A stretch of DNA of 64,000 nt from Hyphomicrobiales bacterium (GCA_027483945.1 JAIXTM010000012.1:1-64000), one strand, 5' to 3'. Positions 37,106 through 47,380 are shown, numbered from the stretch's first letter. Numbers and translations: made by a program. Notes: generated by a model from the sequence alone, not told the origin.

Positions 37106-38395
37106 ATGTCTAAGATGGGGAAGGCTTTCAAACACGTCCGCGGATTGGCCGCCGCGGCCATCGCGCTGAGCCTCGCGGGCACGGCGCAGGCGCAGGAGAC
37201 GATCAAGGTCGGCATCCTCCACTCGTTGTCGGGCACGATGGCGATCTCGGAGACCACGCTGAAGGACACGATGCTGTTCCTCATCGAGGAGCAGAACAAG
37301 AAGGGCGGCGTGCTCGGCAAGAAGCTGGAGGCGGTCGTCGTCGATCCGGCGTCCAACTGGCCGCTCTTCGCGGAGAAGGCGCGCGAATTGATCACCAAGG
37401 ACAAGGTCGTGGCCGTGTTCGGCTGCTGGACCTCGGTGTCGCGCAAGTCCGTGCTGCCGGTCTTCAAGGAGCTCAACTCGATCCTGTTCTATCCCGTCCA
37501 GTACGAGGGCGAGGAATCGGAGCGCAACGTGTTCTACACGGGCGCCGCGCCGAACCAGCAGGCCATCCCGGCGGTGGACTACCTCGCCAAGGAGGAGAAG
37601 GTTCAGCGCTGGGTCCTGGCGGGCACCGACTACGTCTACCCGCGCACGACGAACAAGATCCTGGAGGCCTACCTGAAGTCCAAGGGCGTCGCCGCCGAGG
37701 ACATCATGATCAACTACACGCCGTTCGGTCATTCGGACTGGCAGACCATTGTGGCCGACATCAAGAAGTTCGGCTCGGCCGGCAAGAAGACGGCGGTGGT
37801 TTCCACGATCAACGGCGATGCCAACGTGCCGTTCTACAAGGAGCTCGGCAACCAGGGCATCAAGGCGACCGACATCCCGGTCGTCGCCTTCTCGGTCGGC
37901 GAAGAGGAACTGGCAGGCATCGACACCAAGCCGCTCGTCGGGCACCTCGCCGCCTGGAACTACTTCCAGTCCGTGAAGACACCTGAGAACGAGGCGTTCA
38001 TCAAGTCCTGGAAGGCGTTCAAGAAGAACGAGAAGGCCGTGACGAACGACCCGATGGAGGCCCATGTCATCGGCTTCGCCATGTGGGTGAAGGCGGTGGA
38101 GAAGGCCGGCACGACCGATCCCGACAAGGTCATCGATGCGCTGCCGGGCATCAAGGCGCCGAACCTGACGGGCGGCATCTCCGAGATGCTCCCCAACCAT
38201 CACATCACCAAGCCGGTCCTCGTCGGCGAGATCAAGGCCGACGGCCAGTTCGACGTGGTGTGGAAGACCGAAGGTCTCGTCGCCGGCGATGCCTGGTCGA
38301 AGCACTTGGACGGCTCCAAGGACCTCGTCGCCGACTGGGTCAGCCTGAAATGCGGCAATTACAACGCCGTGACCAAGAAGTGCGGCGGCGTCTGA
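37106..38395 (+). CDS. urtA: Urea ABC transporter substrate-binding protein UrtA
   Basis: A 429-residue periplasmic receptor for urea of the branched-chain amino acid/amide class. It has a signal peptide (about residues 1-30, ending GTAQAQ). The mature start is ETIKVGILHSLSGTMAISET, and the UrtA-specific VFGCWTSVSRKSVLPVFKEL and LNSILFYPVQYEGEE follow. The ATG at 37106 has GGAGA 8 bases upstream. It is first in urtABCDE, behind a -24/-12 promoter and before a strong hairpin that may set higher expression of the receptor. Confidence 0.96.
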   Translation: MSKMGKAFKHVRGLAAAAIALSLAGTAQAQETIKVGILHSLSGTMAISETTLKDTMLFLIEEQNKKGGVLGKKLEAVVVDPASNWPLFAEKARELITKDKVVAVFGCWTSVSRKSVLPVFKELNSILFYPVQYEGEESERNVFYTGAAPNQQAIPAVDYLAKEEKVQRWVLAGTDYVYPRTTNKILEAYLKSKGVAAEDIMINYTPFGHSDWQTIVADIKKFGSAGKKTAVVSTINGDANVPFYKELGNQGIKATDIPVVAFSVGEEELAGIDTKPLVGHLAAWNYFQSVKTPENEAFIKSWKAFKKNEKAVTNDPMEAHVIGFAMWVKAVEKAGTTDPDKVIDALPGIKAPNLTGGISEMLPNHHITKPVLVGEIKADGQFDVVWKTEGLVAGDAWSKHLDGSKDLVADWVSLKCGNYNAVTKKCGGV

Positions 38396-38420
38396 GTCGC
38401 CGGCTTGCCTGCTTGACGAC

Positions 38421-38446
38421 GGGCGCGGCGGAGGACCGCCGCGCCC
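38421..38446 (+). other. Perfect 11-base-pair GC hairpin between urtA and urtB
   Basis: GGGCGCGGCGG and its exact complement CCGCCGCGCCC enclose the loop AGGA, 25 bases after the urtA stop. No T-tract follows, so it is not a full intrinsic terminator. Such intra-operon stems after a binding-protein gene commonly stabilise the upstream mRNA segment or allow partial termination, so the receptor is made in excess over the permeases. Confidence 0.72.
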
Positions 38447-38476
38447 AATCCTCCCCGGAAGCCAAGAAGCCGCAAC

Positions 38477-40102
38477 ATGACGAGGATACGCCGCATCGTT
38501 CGGGCCTGCCTGCCGCGCATCCTTGCGCTCGCCGTCGGGCTTGTTGCCAGTCTCGCGCTGATGCCCGGCGCGGCCTTCGCCGATGCCTACAAGGACGCGC
38601 TCGCCAAATTCTCGAACGACAGTTTCGGCGACACCGACGCCGCTGTGACCGCGCTGGCGGCCAGCGGCCATCCGATGGCCGAAGCCGTGGTGCGGGCGCT
38701 GCAGGACGGGCGGCTGCTTGCCGGAGGCGGCCGGACCCTGATCCGCGACGGCGCGGCGCTCCGCGACGCCGCGACCGGCGAGGCCGTGACGGCAGCGCCC
38801 GAAGGTGTTTCCGCGGTCCGCCTCAACAACCGGGTTCGCCGCACCGTCGCCGCCGCCTTGGGCAGCCTGACGCTCCTGTCGCCCGATCGGGCGCGCCGGC
38901 TCTCCGCGGCGGCCGCCGTGTTCAAGGCGCGCGACGCTACGGCCCTGCCCGCGCTGGAGGAGGCGCTGGCGCGCGAGGGCGACCGGCGCATCGCCAAGGT
39001 CATGGGCGAGGCGCGGGCCGCCATCCTGTTCACACGGCCGGATTCCAACGGCCCACAGCGCATGGAGGCGGTCGACATCCTGCTGGCCCGCGGCGACCAG
39101 GACGCGCTGGCCATCCTCGCCAACCCGCCCGCCGGCATGGCGCCGGAGATCGCCGCGGCCGCCGCCGGCGCCGCCGAGACGATCCGCGGACGGCTGGAAT
39201 TATGGCGCGCGCTGCAGAACGCCTGGTACGGGCTGTCGCTCGGTTCGGTGCTGCTGCTGGCGGCAATCGGGCTCGCCATCACCTTCGGCACGATGGGCGT
39301 CATCAACATGGCCCATGGAGAGATGGTGATGCTGGGCGCCTACACGACCTTCGTGGTGCAGGAACTGATCCGCGCTCATGCGCCCTGGCTGTTCGGCGGC
39401 TCCTTGTTCATCGCGATCCCACTGGCTTTCCTCGTCGCCGGGGCGGTCGGCATCGCCATCGAGCGCGGCGTCATCCGCTTCCTTTATGGCCGGCCGCTGG
39501 AAACGCTGCTCGCCACCTGGGGCCTGTCGCTGATGCTGCAGCAGGCCGTACGCACCCTGTTCGGGCCGACCAATCGAGAGGTCGGCACGCCGGCCTGGAT
39601 GAGCGGCGCGCTGGAGATCGGCGGCCTGAGCCTCACCTATAACCGCATCGCCATCGTCGTCTTCGCGCTGATCGTGTTCACGGTCCTGCTGCTGGTGCTG
39701 CGCTACACGCCGCTGGGGCTTCACGTCCGGGCGGTGACGCAGAACCGGCGCATGGCCGGCTCCATGGGAATCGCGACGAGCCGCATCGACGCCCTGACCT
39801 TCGGGCTGGGGTCCGGCGTCGCCGGCATCGCGGGCGTCGCGCTCTCGCAGATCGACAATGTCAGCCCCAATCTGGGCCAGAGCTATATCATCGACAGCTT
39901 CATGGTCGTTGTGTTCGGCGGCGTCGGGAACCTGTGGGGCACGCTCGTCGGCGCGCTGACACTCGGCATCGCCAACAAGTTCCTGGAGCCCTATGCGGGC
40001 GCTGTGCTGGGCAAGATCCTGCTGCTCGTCGCGATCATCCTGTTCATCCAGCGCCGGCCCCGCGGCCTGTTCGCGCTCAAGGGCCGGGCGGTGGAGGCAT
40101 GA
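38477..40102 (+). CDS. urtB: Urea ABC transporter permease UrtB
   Basis: A 541-residue LivH-type permease. The N-terminal ~235 residues are the UrtB-specific extracytoplasmic extension with a signal peptide ending near AFADAYKDALAKF; the membrane part (about 245-535) starts at YGLSLGSVLLLAAIGLAITF and contains GVINMAHGEMVMLGAY. It forms the channel with UrtC. Its TGA overlaps the urtC ATG (ATGA). Confidence 0.95.
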   Translation: MTRIRRIVRACLPRILALAVGLVASLALMPGAAFADAYKDALAKFSNDSFGDTDAAVTALAASGHPMAEAVVRALQDGRLLAGGGRTLIRDGAALRDAATGEAVTAAPEGVSAVRLNNRVRRTVAAALGSLTLLSPDRARRLSAAAAVFKARDATALPALEEALAREGDRRIAKVMGEARAAILFTRPDSNGPQRMEAVDILLARGDQDALAILANPPAGMAPEIAAAAAGAAETIRGRLELWRALQNAWYGLSLGSVLLLAAIGLAITFGTMGVINMAHGEMVMLGAYTTFVVQELIRAHAPWLFGGSLFIAIPLAFLVAGAVGIAIERGVIRFLYGRPLETLLATWGLSLMLQQAVRTLFGPTNREVGTPAWMSGALEIGGLSLTYNRIAIVVFALIVFTVLLLVLRYTPLGLHVRAVTQNRRMAGSMGIATSRIDALTFGLGSGVAGIAGVALSQIDNVSPNLGQSYIIDSFMVVVFGGVGNLWGTLVGALTLGIANKFLEPYAGAVLGKILLLVAIILFIQRRPRGLFALKGRAVEA

Positions 40103-41232
40103 GCATGATCGCCCTTCTCGATCGCCGCGGCACGATCTTCCTGATCGCCCTGGCGATCCTTGCGGTCGCCGTGCCGCTGCTGAACGCGCTGCCGGCCTCT
40201 TCGCCCTTCCACATCTCGGACCATCTGGTCCCGCTGATCGGCAAGTATCTGTGCTTCGCGCTGCTGGCCATCTCGGTCGACCTGATCTGGGGCTATTGCG
40301 GCATCCTCTCGCTGGGTCACGGCGCGTTCTTCGCGCTCGGGGGCTACGCGATGGGCATGTATCTGATGCGGCAGATCGGGCCGCGCGGCGTGTATGCCCA
40401 TCCGGTCCTGCCGGACTTCATGGTGTTCCTGAACTGGAGGGAACTGCCCTGGTTCTGGCAGGGCTTCGACCAGTTCTGGTTCGCCATGCTCATGGTGGTG
40501 GCGGTGCCCGGCCTCCTCGCCTTCGGGTTCGGCTGGTTCGCGTTCCGCTCGCGGGTCACCGGCGTCTACCTGTCGATCATCACCCAGGCCATGACCTTCG
40601 CGCTGATGCTTGCCTTCTTCCGCAACGACATGGGTCTCGGCGGCAATAACGGCCTGACGGACTTCAAGGACATGCTGGGCTTCCCGGTCCAGGCTTCGTC
40701 GACGCGGATCGTGTTGTTCCTTCTCTCGGCGCTGGCGCTCGCCGGCGCCTATGTCCTGTGCCGCTGGATCATCGCGTCCAAGCTCGGCAAGGTGCTCGTG
40801 GCGGTCCGCGACGCCGAGAGCCGCACGCGCTTCCTCGGCTACCGGGTGGAGAGCTACAAGCTCGCCGTCTTCACGCTCTCCGCCATGCTGGCGGGCGTCG
40901 CCGGCGCGCTTTACGTCCCGCAGGTCGGCATCATCAACCCGAGCGAGTTCGCCCCTGCCAATTCCATCGAGGTGGTGATCTGGGTCGCGGTCGGCGGGCG
41001 CGGAACGCTGGTCGGCGCCGCTCTGGGCGCTTTCGCCGTCAATATCGGCAAGAGCTGGTTCACGGGGGCACTGCCGGAGCTCTGGCTCTTCGCGCTGGGC
41101 GGATTGTTTGTCTTCGTGACGCTGCTGATGCCCAAGGGCATTCTCGGCACGCTGGAGACCTGGCACGCCGCCTGGACGGCACGGCGCGCCAAGGCAGCCG
41201 AGCCGGCCGGCGTCGTGCAGGCGGCGGAGTAG
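40099..41232 (+). CDS. urtC: Urea ABC transporter permease UrtC
   Basis: A 377-residue LivM-type permease with about ten spans. It has YLCFALLAISVDLIWGYCG, LSLGHGAFFALGGYAMGMYL and the family EAA-like loop AVRDAESRTRFLGYRVESYK. The ATG at 40099 has GTGGAGG 2-3 bases upstream of a 4-base overlap with urtB; the open frame extends upstream but only inside urtB. It partners UrtB in the membrane. Confidence 0.95.
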   Translation: MSMIALLDRRGTIFLIALAILAVAVPLLNALPASSPFHISDHLVPLIGKYLCFALLAISVDLIWGYCGILSLGHGAFFALGGYAMGMYLMRQIGPRGVYAHPVLPDFMVFLNWRELPWFWQGFDQFWFAMLMVVAVPGLLAFGFGWFAFRSRVTGVYLSIITQAMTFALMLAFFRNDMGLGGNNGLTDFKDMLGFPVQASSTRIVLFLLSALALAGAYVLCRWIIASKLGKVLVAVRDAESRTRFLGYRVESYKLAVFTLSAMLAGVAGALYVPQVGIINPSEFAPANSIEVVIWVAVGGRGTLVGAALGAFAVNIGKSWFTGALPELWLFALGGLFVFVTLLMPKGILGTLETWHAAWTARRAKAAEPAGVVQAAE

Positions 41233-41237
41233 CGGCG

Positions 41238-42059
41238 ATGACCCATCCCGACGCGATCATCCTGCCTGCCGAAGCCGCCGGCCTCGGCGAGGCTGCCGCC
41301 ACGCATGCCCTCCGGCCGGTGACGACGGCGCTCCTGTATCTGGACGGCGTGACGGTCTCGTTCGACGGGTTCAGGGCGCTGAACAATCTCTCCCTCACCA
41401 TCGGCCATGCGGAAATGCGGGCGATCATTGGGCCGAACGGCGCCGGCAAGACCACGATGATGGACGTCATCACCGGCAAGACACGGCCCAACGAGGGCGA
41501 CGTCCTGTTCGAGGGCGTCCACGACCTGACGCGGCTGGACGAGGCGGCCATCGCCTCGCTCGGCATTGGGCGCAAGTTCCAGACGCCCACCGTGTTCGAG
41601 ATGCACAGCGTGGAGGACAACATCCTCCTGGCGCTGAAATCCGACCGCAGGCCCTTCCCGACGCTGCTCTCCCGCCGCACGGGCGAGGAGCGCGACCGGA
41701 TCGATGCGCTGCTCGCCCGCATCCGCCTGTCGGATCAGCGGGCGCGCAAGGCGGCCGAACTGTCCCACGGACAGAAGCAATGGCTGGAGATCGGCATGCT
41801 GCTGGCGCAGGAGCCGAAGCTGCTGCTGGTTGATGAACCGGCCGCCGGGATGACCGACCGGGAGACGGCGGACACCGCCGACCTTCTGCGCGAGATCGCG
41901 CAGACCCGCGCCGTCGTCGTCGTCGAGCACGACATGACGTTCGTGCGCGATCTCGGCGTCAAGGTGACGTGCCTGCACGAGGGTTCGGTGCTGGCGGAAG
42001 GCTCGCTGGACGCGGTCTCGGCCAACGAGCGCGTCATCGATGTGTATCTGGGGAGGTGA
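41238..42059 (+). CDS. urtD: Urea ABC transporter ATP-binding protein UrtD
   Basis: A 273-residue ABC ATPase of the LivG class. It has Walker A IIGPNGAGKTTMMDVITGK (about residue 62), the RKFQTPTVFEMHSVEDNILL stretch typical of UrtD, signature LSHGQKQWLEIGMLL and Walker B LLLVDEPAAGMTD. It starts 5 bases after urtC. Confidence 0.95.
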   Translation: MTHPDAIILPAEAAGLGEAAATHALRPVTTALLYLDGVTVSFDGFRALNNLSLTIGHAEMRAIIGPNGAGKTTMMDVITGKTRPNEGDVLFEGVHDLTRLDEAAIASLGIGRKFQTPTVFEMHSVEDNILLALKSDRRPFPTLLSRRTGEERDRIDALLARIRLSDQRARKAAELSHGQKQWLEIGMLLAQEPKLLLVDEPAAGMTDRETADTADLLREIAQTRAVVVVEHDMTFVRDLGVKVTCLHEGSVLAEGSLDAVSANERVIDVYLGR

Positions 42060-42124
42060 GCGTGGACCGACAGCGCCTGTCCCCTCTCTCCGCGCCCGGG
42101 GAGAGCGAAAGCCGAGATGCCGCC

Positions 42125-42820
42125 ATGCTGAGCGTCGAGAAACTCTCCCTCCATTACGGCGCTGCGCAGGCGCTGAAGGGCGTCTCGGTCGCCGCCGCAC
42201 CCGGCGAGGTCACCTGCGTGCTCGGCCGCAACGGCGTCGGCAAGACCTCTCTGCTGCGGGCCATCGCCGGGCACCGGCCGATCTCGGGCGGCACGGTGAC
42301 GCTCGGCGGCGAGGATATCGGGCGGCTGAAGCCCTTCGAACGCGCCCGGCGCGGCATCGCCTATGTGCCGCAGGGCCGGGAAATCTTCCCGCTCCTGACG
42401 GTGAAGGAGAACCTGGAGACGGGGTTCGCGCCGCTGAAGCGTTCCGAGCGCTTCGTCCCGCCGGAAGTGTTCGACCTCTTCCCGGTGCTGAAATCGATGC
42501 TGGGCCGTCGCGGCGGCGATCTGTCAGGCGGGCAGCAGCAGCAGCTCGCCATCGGGCGGGCACTTGTCATGCGCCCCAGAGTGCTCGTCCTCGACGAGCC
42601 GACCGAGGGCATCCAGCCTTCCATCATCAAGGATATCGGCCGGGCGATCGGGTACTTGCGGTCCCGCGGCGACATGGCGATCCTGCTCGTCGAGCAATAT
42701 TTCGACTTCGCGCGGGAGCTGGCCGACCGCTTCGTCGTCATGGAGCGGGGCGAGATCATCCATGCCGGAGACCGGGCGGCGCTCGAGGGGGACGATGTAC
42801 GCCAGCGCCTGGCCATCTGA
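42125..42820 (+). CDS. urtE: Urea ABC transporter ATP-binding protein UrtE
   Basis: A 231-residue ABC ATPase of the LivF class. It has Walker A VLGRNGVGKTSLLRAI (about residue 34), the Q-loop region YVPQGREIFPLLTVKENLE, signature LSGGQQQQLAIGRAL and Walker B VLVLDEPTEGIQPSI, whose EGIQPSI is typical of UrtE. The ATG at 42125 is followed by the conserved LSVEKLSLHYG. Its 3' end overlaps the ureD start by 26 bases, which physically joins urea import and urease. Confidence 0.95.
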   Translation: MLSVEKLSLHYGAAQALKGVSVAAAPGEVTCVLGRNGVGKTSLLRAIAGHRPISGGTVTLGGEDIGRLKPFERARRGIAYVPQGREIFPLLTVKENLETGFAPLKRSERFVPPEVFDLFPVLKSMLGRRGGDLSGGQQQQLAIGRALVMRPRVLVLDEPTEGIQPSIIKDIGRAIGYLRSRGDMAILLVEQYFDFARELADRFVVMERGEIIHAGDRAALEGDDVRQRLAI

Positions 42821-43652
42821 AGGCGGCGGCGCGCCGGCCGGTGGCGATCCGGTCCGGCAGCGCGCGGAAGGCCGCATTGTCCTCGTCGCGGCGGGGCAGG
42901 GCGCGGGGACGCGGCCGGAGCGGATCGCGGAGGGCGGATCCCTGCGCCTGCGCCTGCCGAAATCCGGCGCGCCCTGGCTGGAGGCCGTCCTCATCAACAC
43001 GGCCGGCGGCACCGCCTGCGGCGACGCCTATTCCATCGCGGCGGAAGCCGGACCGTGCGCCCACGTCGTCCTGGCAACGCCGGCGGCGGAGAAGATCTAC
43101 CGCTCGGACGGACCGGTCGCGACAATGGACGCGGCGCTGACGCTCAAGGCCGGCGCGCACCTCGAATGGCTGCCGCAGGAGACGATCCTCTACGACGCCG
43201 CCCGGCTCTCGCGGACGTTCCGCGTCGAGATGGCCGGCGATGCGCGGCTCACGATGCTGGAAGCCGTCGCCTTCGGCCGGGCCGCCCATGGCGAGCGGCT
43301 GGCGTCCGGGCTCCTCAAGGACCGGTGGACGGTCCGCCGGGACGGCCGCCTCGTCTATGCCGACGCCTTGCATCTGGAGGGGCGGATCGGCGACGATCTG
43401 TCCCGGCCCTCGATCGGCGGCGGGGCGGCGGCGATCGCGACGCTGGTCCATGTCGCTCCCGATGCGCAGGCCAAGCTCGAAAGCGTGCGGGCGCTTCTCG
43501 AAGCCTGCGGTTGCGAATGCGGGGCGAGCGCCTGGAACGGGATGCTCGTGGCACGGTTCGCGGCGGACGGGATCGGGCCCCTGCGGCGCGACCTCGTCCG
43601 GTTCCTGAATGCGTTCCGGGGCGCGGCGCTGCCCCGGGTCTGGATGTCCTGA
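42795..43652 (+). CDS. ureD: Urease accessory protein UreD (UreH)
   Basis: A 285-residue accessory protein that binds apo-urease and, with UreF and UreG, assembles the nickel centre. The family core is visible: [46 protein letters not shown] and LVARFAADG. The ATG at 42795 has AGGGGG 4 bases upstream and lies inside the end of urtE. The ureAB fusion follows after 15 bases. Confidence 0.93.
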   Translation: MYASAWPSEGGGAPAGGDPVRQRAEGRIVLVAAGQGAGTRPERIAEGGSLRLRLPKSGAPWLEAVLINTAGGTACGDAYSIAAEAGPCAHVVLATPAAEKIYRSDGPVATMDAALTLKAGAHLEWLPQETILYDAARLSRTFRVEMAGDARLTMLEAVAFGRAAHGERLASGLLKDRWTVRRDGRLVYADALHLEGRIGDDLSRPSIGGGAAAIATLVHVAPDAQAKLESVRALLEACGCECGASAWNGMLVARFAADGIGPLRRDLVRFLNAFRGAALPRVWMS

Positions 43653-43667
43653 AAGAGACGCTTTGCA

Positions 43668-44291
43668 ATGAACCTGACCCCCCGCGAGAAGGACAAGCTG
43701 CTCATCGCCATGGCGGCGATGGTGGCCCGTCGCCGCCTGGAGCGCGGCGTGAAGCTGAACCATCCGGAGGCGGTGGCGCTCATCACCGACTTCGTCGTGG
43801 AAGGCGCCCGCGACGGACGCTCGGTGGCCGAGCTGATGGAGGCCGGTGCCCATGTCATCACCGCCGACCAGGTGATGGAGGGCATCGCCGAGATGATCCA
43901 CGACATCCAGGTCGAGGCGACCTTCCCGGACGGAACGAAGCTCGTCACCGTCCATCACCCGATCCGCGGCGCGGCCTCCCTGGACGTGCCGGGAGAAGTC
44001 ACCACCCTGCCGGGCGAGATCGAGTTCAATGTCGGCGCGCCGCGGGTGACGCTCACTGTCGCCAACAAGGGCGACCGGCCGATCCAGGTGGGCAGCCACT
44101 ACCATTTCTTCGAGGCCAATCCCGGGCTCGTTTTCGACCGGCAGAAGGCCCGCGGCATGCGGCTCGACATCGCGCCGGGCACGGCGGTGCGGTTCGAGCC
44201 GGGCGCGACGCGCGAGGTGACGCTCGTCCCGCTATCGGGTCGGCGGCAGGTCTACGGGTTCCGGCAGGACGTGATGGGAGCGCTCGACTGA
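43668..44291 (+). CDS. ureAB: Urease gamma/beta fusion subunit UreAB
   Basis: A 207-residue single protein combining the two small urease subunits. The gamma part is residues 1-100 ([49 protein letters not shown]). It runs without a break into the beta part (about 105-207; [42 protein letters not shown]). Such fusions are known from Helicobacter and some alphaproteobacteria; in most bacteria these are two genes. The stop overlaps the ureC ATG (TGATG). Confidence 0.94.
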   Translation: MNLTPREKDKLLIAMAAMVARRRLERGVKLNHPEAVALITDFVVEGARDGRSVAELMEAGAHVITADQVMEGIAEMIHDIQVEATFPDGTKLVTVHHPIRGAASLDVPGEVTTLPGEIEFNVGAPRVTLTVANKGDRPIQVGSHYHFFEANPGLVFDRQKARGMRLDIAPGTAVRFEPGATREVTLVPLSGRRQVYGFRQDVMGALD

Positions 44292-46021
44292 TGGCCATCC
44301 GCAACGCCCAGGGCTCCTCGCTCCCCCGCTCGGCCTATGCCGACATGTTCGGCCCGACGACGGGCGACAAGGTGCGGCTCGCCGACACCTCGCTCGTCAT
44401 CGAGATCGAGAAGGACTTCACGACCTATGGCGAGGAGGTGAAGTTCGGCGGCGGCAAGGTCATCCGCGACGGCATGGGCCAGAGCCAGAAGGCCAACGCC
44501 GACGGCGCCATGGACACGGTGATCACCAATGCGGTGATCCTGGACCATTGGGGGATCGTGAAGGCCGATATCGGCATCAAGGCCGGGCGCATCGCCGCGA
44601 TCGGCAAGGCCGGCAACCCGGACATCCAGCCCGGCGTCGACATCGTCATCGGGCCGGGCACGGAGATCATCGCCGGCGAGACCAAGATCGTCACCGCCGG
44701 CGGCTTCGACAGCCATATCCACTTCATCTGCCCGCAGCAGATCGACGAGGCGCTCTATTCGGGCGTGACGACCATGCTGGGCGGCGGCACGGGGCCGGCG
44801 ACGGGCACCTTTGCGACGACCTGCACGCCCGGGCCGTGGCACATCGCGCGGATGATCGAGGCGGCGGACAGCTTCCCGATGAACCTCGCCTTCGCGGGCA
44901 AGGGCAACGCATCCCAGCCCAGGGCGCTGGCTGAGATGATCGAGGCGGGGGCCTGCGCGCTCAAGCTCCACGAGGACTGGGGCACGACGCCGGCGGCGAT
45001 CGATTGCTGCCTCTCCGTCGCGGACGATTACGACATCCAGGTCATGATCCACACCGACACGCTCAACGAAAGCGGGTTCGTGGAGGACACGATCGCGGCC
45101 TTCAAGGGCCGCACGATCCACGCCTTCCACACGGAGGGTGCCGGCGGCGGCCACGCGCCGGACATCATCAAGGTTGCCGGGCTGCCCAACGTGCTGCCCT
45201 CGTCGACCAACCCGACGCGGCCCTTCACGGTGAACACGCTGGACGAGCATCTCGACATGCTCATGGTGTGCCACCACCTCGATCCGTCGATCCCGGAAGA
45301 CCTCGCCTTCGCCGAGAGCCGCATCCGCAAGGAGACGATCGCGGCGGAGGACATCCTCCACGATATCGGCGCGCTCTCGATGATGAGCTCCGACAGCCAG
45401 GCCATGGGCCGCGTCGGCGAGGTGGTCATCCGTACCTGGCAGACCGCCGACAAGATGAAGAAGCAGCGCGGCTCGCTGCCCGGCGAGACCGGGGACAACG
45501 ACAACCTGCGCTGCCGCCGCTACGTGGCGAAGTACACGATCAACCCGGCCATCGCCCACGGCATCTCCCGGCATATCGGCTCTGTCGAGGTCGGCAAGCT
45601 CGCCGATCTCGTCGTCTGGACGCCGGCCTTCTTCGGCGTGAAGCCGGACCTCGTCATCAAGGGCGGCGCCATCGCGGCTGCGCCCATGGGCGACCCCAAC
45701 GCCTCGATCCCGACGCCGCAGCCGGTCCATTACCGGCCGATGTTCGGCGCCTTCGGCAAAGCCATCACGGCGACCTCGGTCACGTTCGTATCGAGAGCCG
45801 CCGTGGAGAACGGGCTGGCCGCGCGGCTCGGCGTCGCCAAGCCGCTCGTCGCGGTGGAGAACGTGCGCGGCGGCATCGGCAAGAAGGACATGGTCCTCAA
45901 CGGCGCGACCCCGCATATCGAGGTCGATCCGGAGACCTACGACGTCAGGGCCGACGGCGAATTGCTGGTCTGCGAGCCGGCCAAGGTGCTGCCCATGGCG
46001 CAGCGCTACTTCCTGTTCTGA
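44291..46021 (+). CDS. ureC: Urease alpha (catalytic) subunit UreC
   Basis: A 576-residue nickel amidohydrolase that hydrolyses urea to ammonia and carbamate. The active site is intact: nickel histidines in [10 protein letters not shown], the carbamylated lysine in [13 protein letters not shown] (about residue 220), histidines in [12 protein letters not shown] and [18 protein letters not shown], the flap cysteine in [13 protein letters not shown] and the aspartate in [14 protein letters not shown]. The ATG at 44291 shares its A with the ureAB stop. The open frame extends upstream, but only within ureAB and ureD. Confidence 0.97.
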   Translation: MAIRNAQGSSLPRSAYADMFGPTTGDKVRLADTSLVIEIEKDFTTYGEEVKFGGGKVIRDGMGQSQKANADGAMDTVITNAVILDHWGIVKADIGIKAGRIAAIGKAGNPDIQPGVDIVIGPGTEIIAGETKIVTAGGFDSHIHFICPQQIDEALYSGVTTMLGGGTGPATGTFATTCTPGPWHIARMIEAADSFPMNLAFAGKGNASQPRALAEMIEAGACALKLHEDWGTTPAAIDCCLSVADDYDIQVMIHTDTLNESGFVEDTIAAFKGRTIHAFHTEGAGGGHAPDIIKVAGLPNVLPSSTNPTRPFTVNTLDEHLDMLMVCHHLDPSIPEDLAFAESRIRKETIAAEDILHDIGALSMMSSDSQAMGRVGEVVIRTWQTADKMKKQRGSLPGETGDNDNLRCRRYVAKYTINPAIAHGISRHIGSVEVGKLADLVVWTPAFFGVKPDLVIKGGAIAAAPMGDPNASIPTPQPVHYRPMFGAFGKAITATSVTFVSRAAVENGLAARLGVAKPLVAVENVRGGIGKKDMVLNGATPHIEVDPETYDVRADGELLVCEPAKVLPMAQRYFLF

Positions 46022-46031
46022 GGGCTTCGCC

Positions 46032-46547
46032 ATGCGTGCCACGTCCGTCGTCCGCCGTCCCGCCGTGAAGCCCGAGCTGGTCATCGACACGATCACGCTC
46101 GACCATGGCGAGCGCCATCGCCGCCGTTTCGCGATGACCGGGGACAAGGGCACGGCCTTCCTCCTCGACCTCGACCGGGCGACCGTTCTCGAAGACGGGG
46201 ACGCGCTGAAGCTGGAGGACGGGCGGTTGGTGGCCGTGCGCGCCGCGCCGGAAAAGCTCCTGGCGATCCGGACCGAGAACGCGACGCGCCTCGTCGCCCT
46301 CGCCTGGCATATCGGGAACCGGCACGTGCCGGCCGAGATTACGGCTGACGCGATTTACATCGCCTACGACCACGTGCTCGCCGACATGCTGCGCGGGCTT
46401 GGGGCGGCGGTCGAGACCGTGGAACGCCCGTTCCGGCCCGAACAGGGCGCCTATGCGGAAGGCGGCCACGGACACCACGGGCACGGTCATGGCCACCACC
46501 ACGATCACGGCCCCGATTGCGGCTGCGGGCACGACCATGGCCATTGA
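46032..46547 (+). CDS. ureE: Urease accessory nickel chaperone UreE
   Basis: A 171-residue nickel metallochaperone. The N-terminal domain ([20 protein letters not shown]) and the C-terminal metal-binding domain ([28 protein letters not shown]) are clear, followed by a His-rich tail of about 30 residues with more than ten histidines ([15 protein letters not shown] type) that stores nickel. It lies 10 bases after ureC. A palindromic repeat separates it from ureF. Confidence 0.94.
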   Translation: MRATSVVRRPAVKPELVIDTITLDHGERHRRRFAMTGDKGTAFLLDLDRATVLEDGDALKLEDGRLVAVRAAPEKLLAIRTENATRLVALAWHIGNRHVPAEITADAIYIAYDHVLADMLRGLGAAVETVERPFRPEQGAYAEGGHGHHGHGHGHHHDHGPDCGCGHDHGH

Positions 46548-46567
46548 GGTGGCATCCGATCCCGGCT

Positions 46568-46685
46568 GTCATCTCCGGCGAGCGAAGCCAGGGAAGGAGT
46601 TCCGGAATTTGGTCCGGCACCCGAGCAGGGGCGTTTTCCGGATCCCCTTCCCCTGCGCGCCTCTGGCGCTCCGGTCGGGGATGAC
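46568..46685. repeat. Dispersed palindromic repeat, type A (copy 2), between ureE and ureF
   Basis: An imperfect 118-base inverted repeat. The left arm is GTCATCTCCGGC..GGGAAGGAGTTCCGGAA and the right arm its near complement, ending CGGGGATGAC. It is the same element as at 5812-5922. It lies inside an otherwise tightly packed operon and would form a large mRNA hairpin just before ureF. Confidence 0.75.
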
Positions 46686-46703
46686 AATCGTGCTGGCCCC
46701 CTC

Positions 46704-47372
46704 ATGACCGATCCGTCGCTCCTGCCGCTCATGGCGTGGATGTCACCGTCCTATCCCGTGGGGGCGTATGCCTATTCACATGGGCTGGAATGGGCGGTCG
46801 AGGCGGGCGATGTCAGGGATGCCGCCTCGCTCACCGATTGGCTTGGCGACCTTCTGGAACGGGGCGCGGGCCGCAACGACGCGATCCTTTTCGCGGCCGC
46901 CTATCGCGCGGCGGAGGCGCGGGACGCGCAGGGGCTCGTGGCGATCAACGACCTCGCCTTGGCGCTGGCCCCCTCGGCCGAGCTGTATCTGGAGACCTCG
47001 CAGCAGGGCCGCAGCTTCCTCGACGCGACGCTGGCGGCCTGGCCTTCGCCGCGCCTCGCGGATCTGACCGGCGCCGTCGCCTATCCCGTCGCCGTGGGCG
47101 CGGCCGCCGCCGCACACGACATCCCCCTCGAAATTGCCGCGCGGCTCTTCCTGTTCGGTTTCCTACAGAACCTGGTCTCGGCCGCGGTGCGACTGGCACC
47201 GATCGGGCAGACGACCGGCACGCGGGTGCTGGCGGCGCTAAGCGGCGCGGTGGAGCGCGTGGCGGACGCCGCCGTCGCGGCAAGCCTCGACGATCTCGGC
47301 TCCGCAACGTTCCGGGCTGATCTCGGCACGATGCGCCACGAGACCCAGTATACGAGGCTGTTCAGAAGCTGA
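46704..47372 (+). CDS. ureF: Urease accessory protein UreF
   Basis: A 222-residue helical accessory protein regulating UreG GTPase coupling during nickel insertion. The N-terminal [20 protein letters not shown] is the family signature, with later [20 protein letters not shown] and [20 protein letters not shown]. It starts 156 bases after ureE, across a palindromic repeat, and is followed by a DUF2059 gene on the opposite strand before ureG. Confidence 0.93.
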   Translation: MTDPSLLPLMAWMSPSYPVGAYAYSHGLEWAVEAGDVRDAASLTDWLGDLLERGAGRNDAILFAAAYRAAEARDAQGLVAINDLALALAPSAELYLETSQQGRSFLDATLAAWPSPRLADLTGAVAYPVAVGAAAAAHDIPLEIAARLFLFGFLQNLVSAAVRLAPIGQTTGTRVLAALSGAVERVADAAVAASLDDLGSATFRADLGTMRHETQYTRLFRS

Positions 47373-47380
47373 TGACGGTC

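Noticed and set aside
42077-42106. Short inverted repeat CTCTCC...GGAGAG between urtD and urtE
   Set aside because: Only six paired bases and no terminator features; at most a degraded palindromic repeat.
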